The notes under the pieces are model-generated. The model was not told the origin of the DNA. It did no database searches and saw only the letters and a program-made list of their open reading frames with translations. This document shows positions 9,021 through 18,020 of a DNA stretch of 64,000 nucleotides, one piece after another. The translations under genes and the position numbers were made by a program. Position 1 is the stretch's first letter, and each line of letters starts with the position of its first letter. The DNA comes from Arthrobacter sp. (GTDB taxonomy: Bacteria > Actinomycetota > Actinomycetes > Actinomycetales > Micrococcaceae), in the NCBI GenBank assembly GCA_023264815.1, contig JAHFUZ010000026.1:1-64000 (forward strand), given 5' to 3'.

Positions 9021-9240
9021 AAAAAGAGGGTGTGCACAATGTGCACACTCGGGGCTTCGGACTCGGTCATACTTGTCTGGGCCGGATTCGGCATGTTCCG
9101 GGAGTTCCCAGTTTTGGCAAGGGCCGGAAAGTACTTCGAGTCCCACCTCGAGCACAGTGTTTCCGCAGGTCAGAAGCGTTTTGTCTTCCTGCTGTTGACA
9201 AAGCTTGACTAGTATTCGCCGTCGGGTGTGTGAGGCATCC
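9021..9240 (+). repeat. Dispersed tRNA-3'-end-like repeat, copy B
   Basis: Same order of blocks as copy A: palindrome GTGTGCACA-A-TGTGCACAC (9030-9048), GCCGGATTCGGCATGTTCC, TTCGAGTCCCACCTCGAGCA, then TTTCCGCAGGTCA and TGTTGACAAAGCTTGAC (9193-9209). The inner palindrome bases are changed on both arms (GG..CC in copy A becomes GC..GC), which keeps the symmetry. About 30 bp beyond the last block also resemble copy C (CGTCGGGTGTG versus CGTTGGGTGTA). Confidence 0.75.
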
Positions 9241-9844
9241 TGCCATGCGTGGCCTTGGGCCTCGGACGAAACTCTGGACTCGGTTCTACTATCTTTGGGT
9301 GCACCCTGAGCCGCGTCGGCTTAATCGTTGCGGGGCGGCTCTGAAACCTACTAAAAGTTGTTTGCCAGACACAGAACTTCCGTTCTTCACGTCGTCGAGT
9401 TCCGGAACGCCGCGTCCCGCCTCGGCGGCACGTTTGAAGATGTACTCCTGCAGCGTTCCGATGCCAGCACCGTACCGTCGTGCGACACGACTGATGCCCC
9501 GCGGACGACGGGCTTACTGTTCTAGCAAGACAAAAATGGTTGTAATCGGCAGTAAGACTTTAGGAAAAACTTCGTCGATTCAAGTTGCTGCGCTATGTAT
9601 CGCTGTCCGAGGAGCCTTGGGGAACGATCATGTGGTACTCAACGGACACCGTGTGGGCGCTCGATGGGAGCGCCAGACGTAACGGCATATGCCAGATTCT
9701 TGTTCCTGCCCACGATGATGTGAAGGTTGTGGTCCGGAGAGACGAATGCAGAATTATTCGGCTGCTATGGAGAGTGGCCCGCTCGCCATTTGAGCGACGC
9801 TTCACCGACGACGTACAAGCAGAGAATCCGGCCGCGGTCTTACC
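9241..9844. other. Decayed stretch without an assignable gene
   Basis: Base composition is less GC-rich than the neighbours. A minus-strand piece near 9380-9500 reads SRVARRYGAGIGTLQEYIFK, resembling a helix-turn-helix fragment of a recombinase or transposase, but too short to name. A 115-codon plus-strand frame (9585-9932) has no ribosome site and overlaps the broken LysR gene, so I do not call it. Confidence 0.3.
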
Positions 9845-10554
9845 CGGTCGCAATCCTGCAAGAAACTTTGTCAAATGGCCGGCTGCCGTCAACCGATGCC
9901 AGCTGAAACCCAGCGGCTGTGCAGGCAGCTAACATGGCCTCCCGGAGCGCGGAACCCTGGGCGTCGGGCATGGTGACGAATCCGTCCTGCCAACTCAGCT
10001 AGGGCACGGACTGCCTGCCCGCGAGCGGATGATCCACCGGTAATGCGGCTCCGAGCGGTTCTGTCGCGATACGCCGGGTGGCTAGGGACGGGCAGTCCAC
10101 CGGCGGGCCCCACGAAGGGCAGATCCTGGGAGCCGGTGCCGAGGAGGTTCATGGCGTCCTGCGTCAAAAGTCCAACGGAGAGTGTCAGTTCCAGCTCTCG
10201 ATAGCGTGGCAGCCGTGCGCGCGTCAGGGGCGGGAGCGTCTTGTGGTTCAATGCACCGGAGAGGCCGATGCCCAGCCGGCCGTAAAACCTGCCGGTTTCG
10301 GTGGTTGCCGCACGGCGGGCGAGGTCAAGTTCCCCGATGATCTTCCGGGCATGCGGGGGGAACGACAATCCGGCAGCGGTCAGGGAGGCAGCCTGGGTGT
10401 TGCGTTCGAACAGCTCCGCGCCCAAACTTTTGCCAGCTTTTTATGGTCTTGCTCAACGGCGACAGCGCCATCCTCAGCCTCCTGGCCGCCGCCCCAAAGT
10501 GCAGCTCTTCCGCGACGGCAAGGAACGCTTCGATCTGCCGCAGTTCCACTCCCT
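9845..10554 (-). pseudogene. LysR-family regulator, multiply frameshifted
   Basis: The reading moves through three frames: VELRQIEAFLAVAEELHFGA (start near 10554), then ELFERNTQAASLTAAGLSFP (about 10415), and finally DGFVTMPDAQGSALREAMLA near 9960. Each piece corresponds to consecutive parts of a LysR protein and to the intact neighbour at 10615. The last helices are missing. It diverges from the intact LysR gene across about 60 bp, and the similar HTH regions (AVAEELHFG in both) suggest a duplicated regulator of which one copy died. Confidence 0.8.
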
Positions 10555-10614
10555 TGCTCCCTGTACGGTCCTGTGGGTAATTTAATGTCCACGTAAACGG
10601 TACATTCTGGAGAC

Positions 10615-11517
10615 ATGACAGAGATTCGGTGGCTGGAAGCGTTCGTTGCGGTGGCTGAGGAGCTTCATTTCGGCCGGGCTGCACAGCGACTGCACACGTC
10701 ACAGTCCCCGCTGAGCCAGACGATCCGGAAGCTTGAGGCTGATTTGGGGACGCGCCTTTTTGAGCGCAACACCCGAAGCGTGGCCCTAACGCCGGCGGGG
10801 TATGCCCTCCTGCCGCGCGCGTACCGTGTGTTGCGCGAGATGCGGCTGGCCCGGGAGGCGGCCCAGGCCGAGGTTGAGGGCGTCCGGGGCAACATCAGAA
10901 TCGGATTTTCTGGAGCTGTGAACCACCTGACCCTCCCGCCGCTGACCCGTGCCGTGCGCCGGCGCCACCCCGACATCAAAATGGACCTCACGAGCCGTGT
11001 GCGCACAGCCGACGGGTTAGCCAGCGTCGCGAACGGTACCCTTGACCTTGCCTTCGTGGGTCTTCCCGAAACACCGGTTCCCTCGGTGATGACGCGGCTG
11101 GTGGCAAGGGAGGAAATCGGGGCGGTGCTGCCGCTGGATCATCCGCTGGCACAGGAAGAGTCCATACCCTTGCAGGCTCTGGCTGCCGATGACTTCATAT
11201 CCCCTCCGCTGGACGGCTCATCCTCCATGACCGAAGTGATGCTCGCATCCTGCATGGGAGCCGGCTTCCGCCCGCGCATTGTCCAGGAGTTGTCCGACCC
11301 CTATATGGTGCTGACCTTTGTGGCCGCAGGTGTGGGAGTCACCCTCATGAGCAGCGGAATAGCCGGGATTATACCCTCCGGCGCAACGTATGTGGCCCTG
11401 GATCACCCACAGCATTTCATGAATCACGCCATTGCATGGTCGGAGGAAAATGATTCCGCCGTGCTGGCGGCTGTGCTCGCCTTGGTCGGGGAAATCTTTC
11501 CTGAGATCCCCAACTGA
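10615..11517 (+). CDS. LysR-family regulator of the downstream catabolic operon
   Basis: The product is 300 residues. The HTH (IRWLEAFVAVAEELHFGRAAQRLHTSQSPLSQTIRKLEADLGTRLFERN, residues 3-50) is of the BenM/CatR/CbnR subtype (EELHFGRAA, SQSPLSQTI), which commonly senses aromatic acids or their precursors. The effector domain is full length. It reads toward an MHS transporter 172 bp downstream and a shikimate dehydrogenase-like gene, so control of that operon by a carboxylated ring compound is likely. GGAGAC just before the ATG is a reasonable ribosome site. Confidence 0.88.
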   Translation: MTEIRWLEAFVAVAEELHFGRAAQRLHTSQSPLSQTIRKLEADLGTRLFERNTRSVALTPAGYALLPRAYRVLREMRLAREAAQAEVEGVRGNIRIGFSGAVNHLTLPPLTRAVRRRHPDIKMDLTSRVRTADGLASVANGTLDLAFVGLPETPVPSVMTRLVAREEIGAVLPLDHPLAQEESIPLQALAADDFISPPLDGSSSMTEVMLASCMGAGFRPRIVQELSDPYMVLTFVAAGVGVTLMSSGIAGIIPSGATYVALDHPQHFMNHAIAWSEENDSAVLAAVLALVGEIFPEIPN

Positions 11518-11561
11518 CCCTCGGCCGATATAGTCGAATAGCAGCATAGTGATAGATCATT

Positions 11562-11580
11562 TTAGTCGTGGACGAACTAA
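11562..11580. promoter_or_regulatory. Imperfect inverted repeat, candidate operator
   Basis: TTAGTCGT-GG-ACGAACTAA lies 110 bp upstream of the transporter start and 45 bp after the LysR stop. The arms match apart from one inserted base. The position suits a LysR operator for the 11.7-21.5 kb operon; no binding data exist. Confidence 0.4.
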
Positions 11581-11689
11581 GTGATCGCAGCCACACTGGA
11601 TGGAGAAGCCGCACAGCGCGGCAACCGTTTCGCAGCCGGCCCACACGAGGAGCCGCCCGAAACGGTCCCCGTTACATGAAGGGAACACC

Positions 11690-13105
11690 ATGTCAGTGTC
11701 GACATCGGCGCCAGCACGCCCCAAGAACAATGCGAAGATCGCAGCAGTTTCAGGGTTCGTGGGCAGCGCACTTGAGTACTACGACTTCTTTATCTTCGGC
11801 TCGGCAGCGGCGCTGATCTTCGGCAAGCTGTTCTTCGCCCCGGGCCCCTCAGCCATGCTCTTGTCCTTCGCAACAGTCGGTGTCGCGTACATCGCCCGCC
11901 CGCTCGGGGCAGTCATCTGCGGGCACCTCGGCGACAAATTCGGCCGCAAGAAGGTCCTGCTGCTCACCCTGCTGCTGATGGGCGCCTCCACCTTCCTCAT
12001 CGGCTGCCTGCCCACCTACAACGACATTGGAATGGCAGCACCGATCCTCATTGTGGCTCTCCGGCTTCTGCAGGGCCTCTCCGCCGGCGGTGAATCGCCG
12101 GGCTCAAGCTCCCTCACCCTTGAGCACGCCCCTGATAGGAAGCGCGCCTTCTACACCAGCTGGACGATGAGCGGCATCATGTTCGGCATCGTGCTTTCCA
12201 CGCTTGTGTTTATTCCTGTGGCGTCCATGCCCGAGGACCAGCTGCTTGCCTGGGGCTGGCGTATCCCCTTCCTGGCCAGTGCAGTGGTGACCGTCATCGC
12301 CTTTGTGCTCCGGCGCCTCCTGGAAGAGCCCCCGGTATTCGCGGAGGTCAAAGCGCACGACGAAGTGGTCAAGGTTCCTCTCGTCACCCTGTTCCGGCAC
12401 CACTGGGTCACCGTTATCCGTGTCACCGCTATGTCGCTGTTTACCATCATCAACACCATCATTAACGTCTTTGCGTTGTCCTATGCCACGTCCGTCGTCG
12501 GCGTCGAAAAGGGCCTGATGCTGACAGTGATCGCCGTGGCCAACCTAGCCGCGGTGGCCATGGGCCCATTGGCGGGGATCCTCTCGGACCGGATCGGCCG
12601 CAAACCCGTCTTCGTCTCCGGTCTGGTGCTGCAGATGGGCATGATCTTCGTGTTCTTCTCTGCCCTGTCCGCTGCGAATGTTCCGTTGATCTTTGTGACC
12701 GGCATCCTTCTGATCGGTGTCGCATACACCGGGTCGAACTCCATCTACCCCGCTTACTTCCCGGAGCAGTTCCCGGTCAAGGTCCGCTATTCCGGTATGG
12801 CCATCAGCCTCATGTTCGGACTCCTCCTTGCAGGATTCGCGCCGGTCATTTCCGAGCTGCTCATCGGTGGCGACAAGGCCAACTGGGTCCCCGTGGCAAC
12901 GTTCGCCGCCCTGGCCTGCGCCATCTCCGCCATCGCAGCGCTGATGGCACCTGAGACGTTCAAGACTCCGACGGCCCTGCTGGGACTGAAGAAATCCGAC
13001 CCGCGCCTCCACCCGGCGTCGTCCGCCACCCCGGAAACCGCAGCATGGCAGACCGGCACGGACGACGACGCCGCCAGCGCTGTTACCGATAGGGCACGCG
13101 CATGA
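11690..13105 (+). CDS. MHS-family MFS transporter, shikimate/organic acid type
   Basis: The product is about 471 residues with twelve hydrophobic segments. MHS (metabolite:H+ symporter) signatures are present: GSALEYYDFFIFGSAA near the N-terminus, the DKFGRKK loop between TM2 and TM3, LQGLSAGGESPGSS, and DRIGRKP in the second half. ShiA-type shikimate and quinate permeases belong to this family. The ATG at 11690 is preceded by GAAGGGA, whereas the longer frame from 11600 has no ribosome site. It is first in a long operon, and its stop overlaps the shikimate dehydrogenase start (ATGA at 13102). The substrate is inferred from that neighbour. Confidence 0.88.
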   Translation: MSVSTSAPARPKNNAKIAAVSGFVGSALEYYDFFIFGSAAALIFGKLFFAPGPSAMLLSFATVGVAYIARPLGAVICGHLGDKFGRKKVLLLTLLLMGASTFLIGCLPTYNDIGMAAPILIVALRLLQGLSAGGESPGSSSLTLEHAPDRKRAFYTSWTMSGIMFGIVLSTLVFIPVASMPEDQLLAWGWRIPFLASAVVTVIAFVLRRLLEEPPVFAEVKAHDEVVKVPLVTLFRHHWVTVIRVTAMSLFTIINTIINVFALSYATSVVGVEKGLMLTVIAVANLAAVAMGPLAGILSDRIGRKPVFVSGLVLQMGMIFVFFSALSAANVPLIFVTGILLIGVAYTGSNSIYPAYFPEQFPVKVRYSGMAISLMFGLLLAGFAPVISELLIGGDKANWVPVATFAALACAISAIAALMAPETFKTPTALLGLKKSDPRLHPASSATPETAAWQTGTDDDAASAVTDRARA

Positions 13106-14010
13106 GCCAGCAAACCCTGGCGGGCACCTGGGCGTTCCGGCCGCGTGAAGCCGATTTCAGCCATCGGTTCGTGGTGGGTTTACTCGGTTCCGGTATCGAC
13201 GGATCGCTCACCCCGGGCCTTCACGAGGCTGAAGCGGACAGGCTGGGCCTTGCCTACACCTACCGCGTCATCGACCTGGACGCCGTCGGACAACCTCCAG
13301 AACGCTCCGCGGCGCTGGTGCGGCACGCAGCTGATTTGGGATTCGACGGCCTGAACGTCACCCATCCCAGTAAGCAACTGGTGCAGAACGGCCTGGACGA
13401 GCTTTCGCCGGAAGCCCGGATTGTCGGTGCCGTCAACACCATCACCTTTCACGACGGCAAGGCAGTGGGCCACAACACCGACCACACCGGTTTCATCGGC
13501 GGTCTCCGGGCCGGACTCCCGTCGGCCGTGACCGACTCCGTGGTGCAGATCGGTGCGGGAGGAGCCGGCGCGGCGGTGGCCTTCGGGCTACTCAGCACCG
13601 GAACCCGGCACCTGGTCATCGCCGACATTGAACCGGCAAAGGCCGAAGACCTCGCCGCCCGGCTGGCCCCGCACTTTCCGGACAGCCAGCTGTCAGTGAC
13701 CCGACCGGATGCTGTCGCCAGAAGCATCCGGGAGGCCGATGGGCTGGTGAACTCCACGCCCATCGGCATGACAGGCCACCCCGGTGTGCCCGTGGATCCC
13801 GGCCTGATCCACTCCGGGCTGTGGGTAGCGGACGTGATCTACCGGCCGCTCGAAACCGAACTGATCAAGGCAGCCCGCGGTACGGGCTGCGCGGTACTCG
13901 ACGGCGGGCGCATGGTGGTGGGACAGGCCGCCGCGGCCTTCGAGCTCTTCACCGGCATCAGCGCCGACGCCGACAGCATGCTGGCCACGTTTCGACGGGC
14001 GGTCAGCTAA
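13102..14010 (+). CDS. Shikimate/quinate 5-dehydrogenase-like enzyme
   Basis: The product is 302 residues with the AroE fold: LLGSGIDGSLTPGLHE (substrate site SxS replaced by GSLTP, as in catabolic quinate/shikimate enzymes), GLNVTHPSKQLV with the catalytic Lys (about residue 93), AVNTITF, HNTDHTGF with the catalytic Asp, and the NAD(P) loop GAGGAGAAV. The terminal segment is NSTPIGM...GLWVADVIYRPLET. Residues after the second beta strand (IADIEPAK, acidic) suggest NAD preference, fitting a catabolic role. It overlaps the transporter by 4 bp, and the SDR gene follows after 2 bp. Confidence 0.88.
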   Translation: MSQQTLAGTWAFRPREADFSHRFVVGLLGSGIDGSLTPGLHEAEADRLGLAYTYRVIDLDAVGQPPERSAALVRHAADLGFDGLNVTHPSKQLVQNGLDELSPEARIVGAVNTITFHDGKAVGHNTDHTGFIGGLRAGLPSAVTDSVVQIGAGGAGAAVAFGLLSTGTRHLVIADIEPAKAEDLAARLAPHFPDSQLSVTRPDAVARSIREADGLVNSTPIGMTGHPGVPVDPGLIHSGLWVADVIYRPLETELIKAARGTGCAVLDGGRMVVGQAAAAFELFTGISADADSMLATFRRAVS

Positions 14011-14012
14011 GC

Positions 14013-14753
14013 ATGGATGCCCAGACACCGACCACCATCGCCGAGTCCCGCTGCCTGGTGGTCGGGGCAGCCAGCGGCATAGGGTTGGCGACGGCGGCAC
14101 GCCTCAGGGCATCCGGCGCCACGGTGGTAGGGGCGGACGTGCCCTCGGCAACCTGGCCCGAAGAACCACGCATCTCATCACTGGCCATGGACGTCACCGA
14201 CCCGGCATCCGTTGCTGCCGCCGTCTCTGCATCGGCCATGGAGATGGGAGGGCTCGACGCGGTGGTGAACTGCGCGGGCATCCTGGGACCGGTGGCCCCG
14301 GCCGCCGCCACATCAGTGGAAGACTTCGAACGCATCATGAAGATCAATCTGACGGGGGCGTTCATTCTCTCACAGGCCGTCCTGCCGCGGATGGCCGAGG
14401 CAGGCTACGGCCGCCTGCTCCACATCTCCTCGACGGCGGGCAAGGAAGGCGTGGTTAATATGCCCGCCTACTCGGCCAGTAAGGCCGGAATTCTCGGCCT
14501 GATCAAGTCACTCGCCAAGGAGTTCGCGCTTTCCGGCGTCACCGTCAACGCCCTCGCCCCGGGCAACGTGGTGACCCCGCTTTTCGCGGAAGTACCGAAA
14601 AACCAGCAGGCGGCCCAGGCCGCCAAGATCCCCATGGGCAGGTTCGGGACACCCGCCGAGGCGGCCGCCCTCATCGAATTCATCATTTCACCGGCTGCTT
14701 CCTACACCACCGGCTCCGTTTTCGACCTGTCCGGCGGCCGGGCCACGTACTAG
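14013..14753 (+). CDS. Short-chain dehydrogenase/reductase
   Basis: The product is 246 residues and a classical SDR: cofactor motif GAASGIGLA near residue 18, NCAGILG (NAG-type) near 85, catalytic Ser in HISSTAGKEG, and YSASK (Tyr/Lys pair) near 153. It ends with a typical DLSGGRATY tail. The Asp after beta-2 (GADVPSAT) suggests NAD(H). Enzymes like this oxidise ring or sugar alcohols. Placed between a shikimate dehydrogenase homologue and an inositol-dehydrogenase-like gene, it probably acts on a cyclic polyol intermediate. Confidence 0.88.
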   Translation: MDAQTPTTIAESRCLVVGAASGIGLATAARLRASGATVVGADVPSATWPEEPRISSLAMDVTDPASVAAAVSASAMEMGGLDAVVNCAGILGPVAPAAATSVEDFERIMKINLTGAFILSQAVLPRMAEAGYGRLLHISSTAGKEGVVNMPAYSASKAGILGLIKSLAKEFALSGVTVNALAPGNVVTPLFAEVPKNQQAAQAAKIPMGRFGTPAEAAALIEFIISPAASYTTGSVFDLSGGRATY

Positions 14754-14807
14754 CCCGGCCCGGCCTCCTGCCGGACCGCACCAGACTTTCCTACCAGCAC
14801 CAGAAAG

Positions 14808-15944
14808 ATGGCCCTGTTGATGATCACCCCATCACCTGTCACCGTCCGCCCCCTTCGCATCGGAATCGCAGGATGCGGGGCGATCTCCCGGAACCATCTG
14901 GAGGCGTTCCGCGCCCTGGACGACGTCGTCATCGTTGGCGTCTGCGACATCGACCTGAAGCGCGCCCAACACACCGCGGACGCATGGGGAATCCCTGCAG
15001 CGGCCAATACAGTCGAGGAGCTCCTGGGCCTGGACCTGGACATCGTCTCGGTCTGCACCCCGCATCCCACCCACGAGGATGTGGTGCTTCAGGCCGCCGC
15101 GGCAGGAGTCCACGTGCTCTGTGAAAAGCCCATCGCCACTGACCTGGCATCCGCAGAGCGCATGGTGAAGGCCTGCGACAATGCCGGCGTGAAGCTGGGT
15201 GTCCTCTTCCAACGCCGGTTCTGGCCCGCCGCCCAGCGCATCCGCGCCGCGATCGACGACGGCACCCTGGGACGGCCCATCATGGGCCAATGCTCGGTGA
15301 TGCTGCACCGCGAACCGGAGTACTACTCCCGCGACGCCTGGCGCGGGACATGGGCCAGCGACGGCGGCGGGGTCCTCATGACCCAGGCCATCCACTACAT
15401 CGACCTGCTGCAGTGGTTTATGGGAGACGTGGCCGAGGTCTACGGAAAAATCAACACCTGCAAGCATGGCGAGCAAATCGAAGTCGAAGACTCGGCGACC
15501 GCCGTCATCACGTTCACCTCCGGCGCCATGGCCACCCTCCAAGCGTCGACGGCGGTGTCCCCAAGCCTGGGCGTACAAATCAGGGTCACGGGGGAGACCG
15601 GCGCCTGCGCTTCCCTGACCGAATTCCCGGAAGGCAGCGACGGGCGCCTGGACCTGTGGGCCCTGTCCGGGACGATCAGCACCGAGCCTGTTTACCCCGC
15701 GGGAGTTGACCCGAACGTCAGCCTCGCCACGATCAACGGCCAGCTCACCCCGCACCACACCGCGCAGGTCCGAGATTTCGTCCGGAGCATCCGCTTAGGC
15801 GGTGAACCGGCCATCACCGGCCAGGACGCGACGAAAGCCTTGCGAATACTGCTGGCGGTTTACGAATCGTCCCGGACAGGTAGTCCCGTCCGCTTCACCC
15901 CGCTGCCGGAAAGCACACCACCCCTCGCGCAGATCGCGGGCTAA
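14808..15944 (+). CDS. Gfo/Idh/MocA-family oxidoreductase
   Basis: The product is 378 residues. An N-terminal Rossmann domain has GIAGCGAISRNHLEAF (about residues 18-33), then CTPHPTHEDVVLQAAAAGVHVLCEKPIATD, whose EKP motif is diagnostic. The C-terminal alpha/beta domain carries GGGVLMTQAIHYIDLLQWF with the catalytic Asp/His pair. Family members oxidise inositols and sugars with NAD(P). The start at 14808 has AGAAAG in front; Met5 at 14820 is an alternative. It shares an operon with seven other redox or isomerase genes. Confidence 0.88.
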   Translation: MALLMITPSPVTVRPLRIGIAGCGAISRNHLEAFRALDDVVIVGVCDIDLKRAQHTADAWGIPAAANTVEELLGLDLDIVSVCTPHPTHEDVVLQAAAAGVHVLCEKPIATDLASAERMVKACDNAGVKLGVLFQRRFWPAAQRIRAAIDDGTLGRPIMGQCSVMLHREPEYYSRDAWRGTWASDGGGVLMTQAIHYIDLLQWFMGDVAEVYGKINTCKHGEQIEVEDSATAVITFTSGAMATLQASTAVSPSLGVQIRVTGETGACASLTEFPEGSDGRLDLWALSGTISTEPVYPAGVDPNVSLATINGQLTPHHTAQVRDFVRSIRLGGEPAITGQDATKALRILLAVYESSRTGSPVRFTPLPESTPPLAQIAG

Positions 15945-15953
15945 GGAACAGCA

Positions 15954-18020
15954 ATGGAAAGGAACACACGCTACGCCGCCCGCCCACTGACCCTGGGCCG
16001 CAACGGCCGCACCCCGAAGACCCTCCGCAACCGCCTGGCCTCCGCTCCCATGGAACGCAACTACGGCACCAGCGATGGGCACATCACCGAGCAGTACATC
16101 GACTACCTCGTGACCCGCGCGAAGGCGGGCCTGGGCCTGGTCACCACCGAGGCCACGTACGTCCGCGCCGACGGCAAGGGCCGCAGCCACCAGCTGGGCC
16201 TGCACAGCGATGCCATGATCCCGGGCCTTCTCAGACTCACCGACGCCCTGCACGCCGAAGGTGCGCTGGCCGCCGTCGAACTCAACCATGGCGGCCGCAC
16301 CGCCCAGACCGCCCTCTCCGGGCACAAAAATCTGGCGCCCTCACCGGTGGCATGCGAGGTGGCAGGCGGCGAAGTCCCCCGTGAACTCACCATCGAGGAG
16401 TGCCACGAGCTGGCGGAGGCCTACGCCCAAGCGGCCCGCCGCGCGGTGAAGGCCGGATTCGACGTCATCAACATCCACGGCGCCCACGGCTACCTGATCC
16501 ACCAGTTCATGTCACCCATCTCCAACCACCGCACGGACGAGTTCGCCATACCCGAACGTTTCATGAACCTCGTCATCGACGCCGTGCGGGCAGCGGTCCC
16601 AGACACTGTCGTGGGCATGCGCGTGTCCGTCATCGAGGGCCCTGCAGACGGCATCTCCGCCGAACAACAGCTGGCCATCATTGCGAAGGCGCACCTGGAG
16701 CACCTGGACTTCCTGGACATTTCCGCCGGGAGCTACGAGGCCGGCGAATGGATCGTGCAGTCCGGCGAATGGAAGCCCGGCATCCTCGCAGACTACGCCA
16801 AGGCTTACCGGCAGTTTGGCCTGCCGCTCGGCATGGCCGGTCGTCTGAACTCCCCGGAAATCATCGAGGAGGTCCTCAGCCAAGGGGCCTGCGACTTTGT
16901 CAGCCTGGCCCGGGCCATCCACGCCGATCCCGCGTTCGTGGGCGGCGTCCTGCGTGATGAGCGTTACCGCCCCTGCATCGCCTGCAACGTCTGCATCGAC
17001 AACCTCGGCCTGGGCCAGGTCACCTGCACCGTTAACCCCGCGGTGGGACGTTCCCGCGTCCCCGTCCCGACACCAGCCGTCCGCGAACATTCCCGCGTCG
17101 TCGTGGTGGGCGCCGGTCCCGCCGGCCTCACGGCCGCCCGGGAACTCGCCGAAGCGGGAGCACAGGTGACTGTGCTCGACGACGGCGCCCGCGCTGGCGG
17201 CCAGTTCGCCCTCGCGGAGCGGATGAAGTCCACCCCGGACTTCCACCGATTCGCCGAATGGTCTGCCGCGGAGAACGCCCGGCTTGGCATCGACGTCCGG
17301 CTGGGTTCACACGTGGACACCGACCACCTCGCCGGCCTCGTCCGCGACACTGCAGCAGACGCCGTCGTGATCGCAACCGGCGGGCTCCCGCCCACCGCCG
17401 GATTCATTGGGGAAGAGTCCAACAACGTCCTGGACGTCCGCGAATGGCTCGCCGCCCACCCCGAGGTCATTGCCGCTGAGGAACCGCATCCCGTCATTCC
17501 CGATGCCGTAACGATCTGGGGTGCGGATTCCGTTGCCATGAGCGTCGCGGACACGCTGGCGGACCGGGCGACTGCCGTCCTGCTCATTGGGCCGCAGCCA
17601 GCTCTGGCGCCCGAGTCAGGCCGCCGGGCCAAAATCCTGGCCGTGCCCCGGCTCGAAACCAACCCCAAGGTCCGAATCCGGCTCCAGTCAACCATCGAGG
17701 AATACGACGGCGGCCGGGTCCGGGTCAGCGGTCCGAGTGCCCCGGAGGAGGGCGAATGGCTCGACGCGCCAGGCCCACTCTTGGTCTCACGCTCCGTGGT
17801 TCCGCTGGACGGCTCGATCGCGGCGGACACCCGTGACGCCGAACTGAGCGGTGCCGCCGGGGTGCCGGTGACATTGGCCGGGACCGTGGTGGACCAGACG
17901 CCCGCCATCGCCTCCAACGCCGTCAAGAGCGGCTACGACGCAGCACAGCGTATTGCCTCCCTGCTCGCAGCTGAAGCGCCGAAGCCCACCGAACTGAGCC
18001 TGAACGGAGCCCGATCATGA
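15954..18020 (+). CDS. OYE-type FMN/FAD/Fe-S oxidoreductase (2,4-dienoyl-CoA reductase family)
   Basis: The product is 688 residues in two halves. Residues 1-340 form an Old Yellow Enzyme TIM barrel (NIHGAHGYLIHQFMSPISN, HRTDEF; ASAPMERNYG at the N-terminus). Then comes a Cys cluster, CIACNVCIDNLGLGQVTCTVNP, which should hold a 4Fe-4S centre. From about 375 a dinucleotide-binding half begins with VVVGAGPAGLTAARELAEAG. Homologues reduce enoates or dienoyl-CoAs, or demethylate amines and betaines. Here a role on an unsaturated ring acid is plausible. It overlaps the next gene by 4 bp (ATGA). Confidence 0.88.
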   Translation: MERNTRYAARPLTLGRNGRTPKTLRNRLASAPMERNYGTSDGHITEQYIDYLVTRAKAGLGLVTTEATYVRADGKGRSHQLGLHSDAMIPGLLRLTDALHAEGALAAVELNHGGRTAQTALSGHKNLAPSPVACEVAGGEVPRELTIEECHELAEAYAQAARRAVKAGFDVINIHGAHGYLIHQFMSPISNHRTDEFAIPERFMNLVIDAVRAAVPDTVVGMRVSVIEGPADGISAEQQLAIIAKAHLEHLDFLDISAGSYEAGEWIVQSGEWKPGILADYAKAYRQFGLPLGMAGRLNSPEIIEEVLSQGACDFVSLARAIHADPAFVGGVLRDERYRPCIACNVCIDNLGLGQVTCTVNPAVGRSRVPVPTPAVREHSRVVVVGAGPAGLTAARELAEAGAQVTVLDDGARAGGQFALAERMKSTPDFHRFAEWSAAENARLGIDVRLGSHVDTDHLAGLVRDTAADAVVIATGGLPPTAGFIGEESNNVLDVREWLAAHPEVIAAEEPHPVIPDAVTIWGADSVAMSVADTLADRATAVLLIGPQPALAPESGRRAKILAVPRLETNPKVRIRLQSTIEEYDGGRVRVSGPSAPEEGEWLDAPGPLLVSRSVVPLDGSIAADTRDAELSGAAGVPVTLAGTVVDQTPAIASNAVKSGYDAAQRIASLLAAEAPKPTELSLNGARS

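Noticed and set aside
9585..9932. 115-codon plus-strand frame as a gene
   Set aside because: No ribosome site, no family, and the end overlaps the broken LysR gene.
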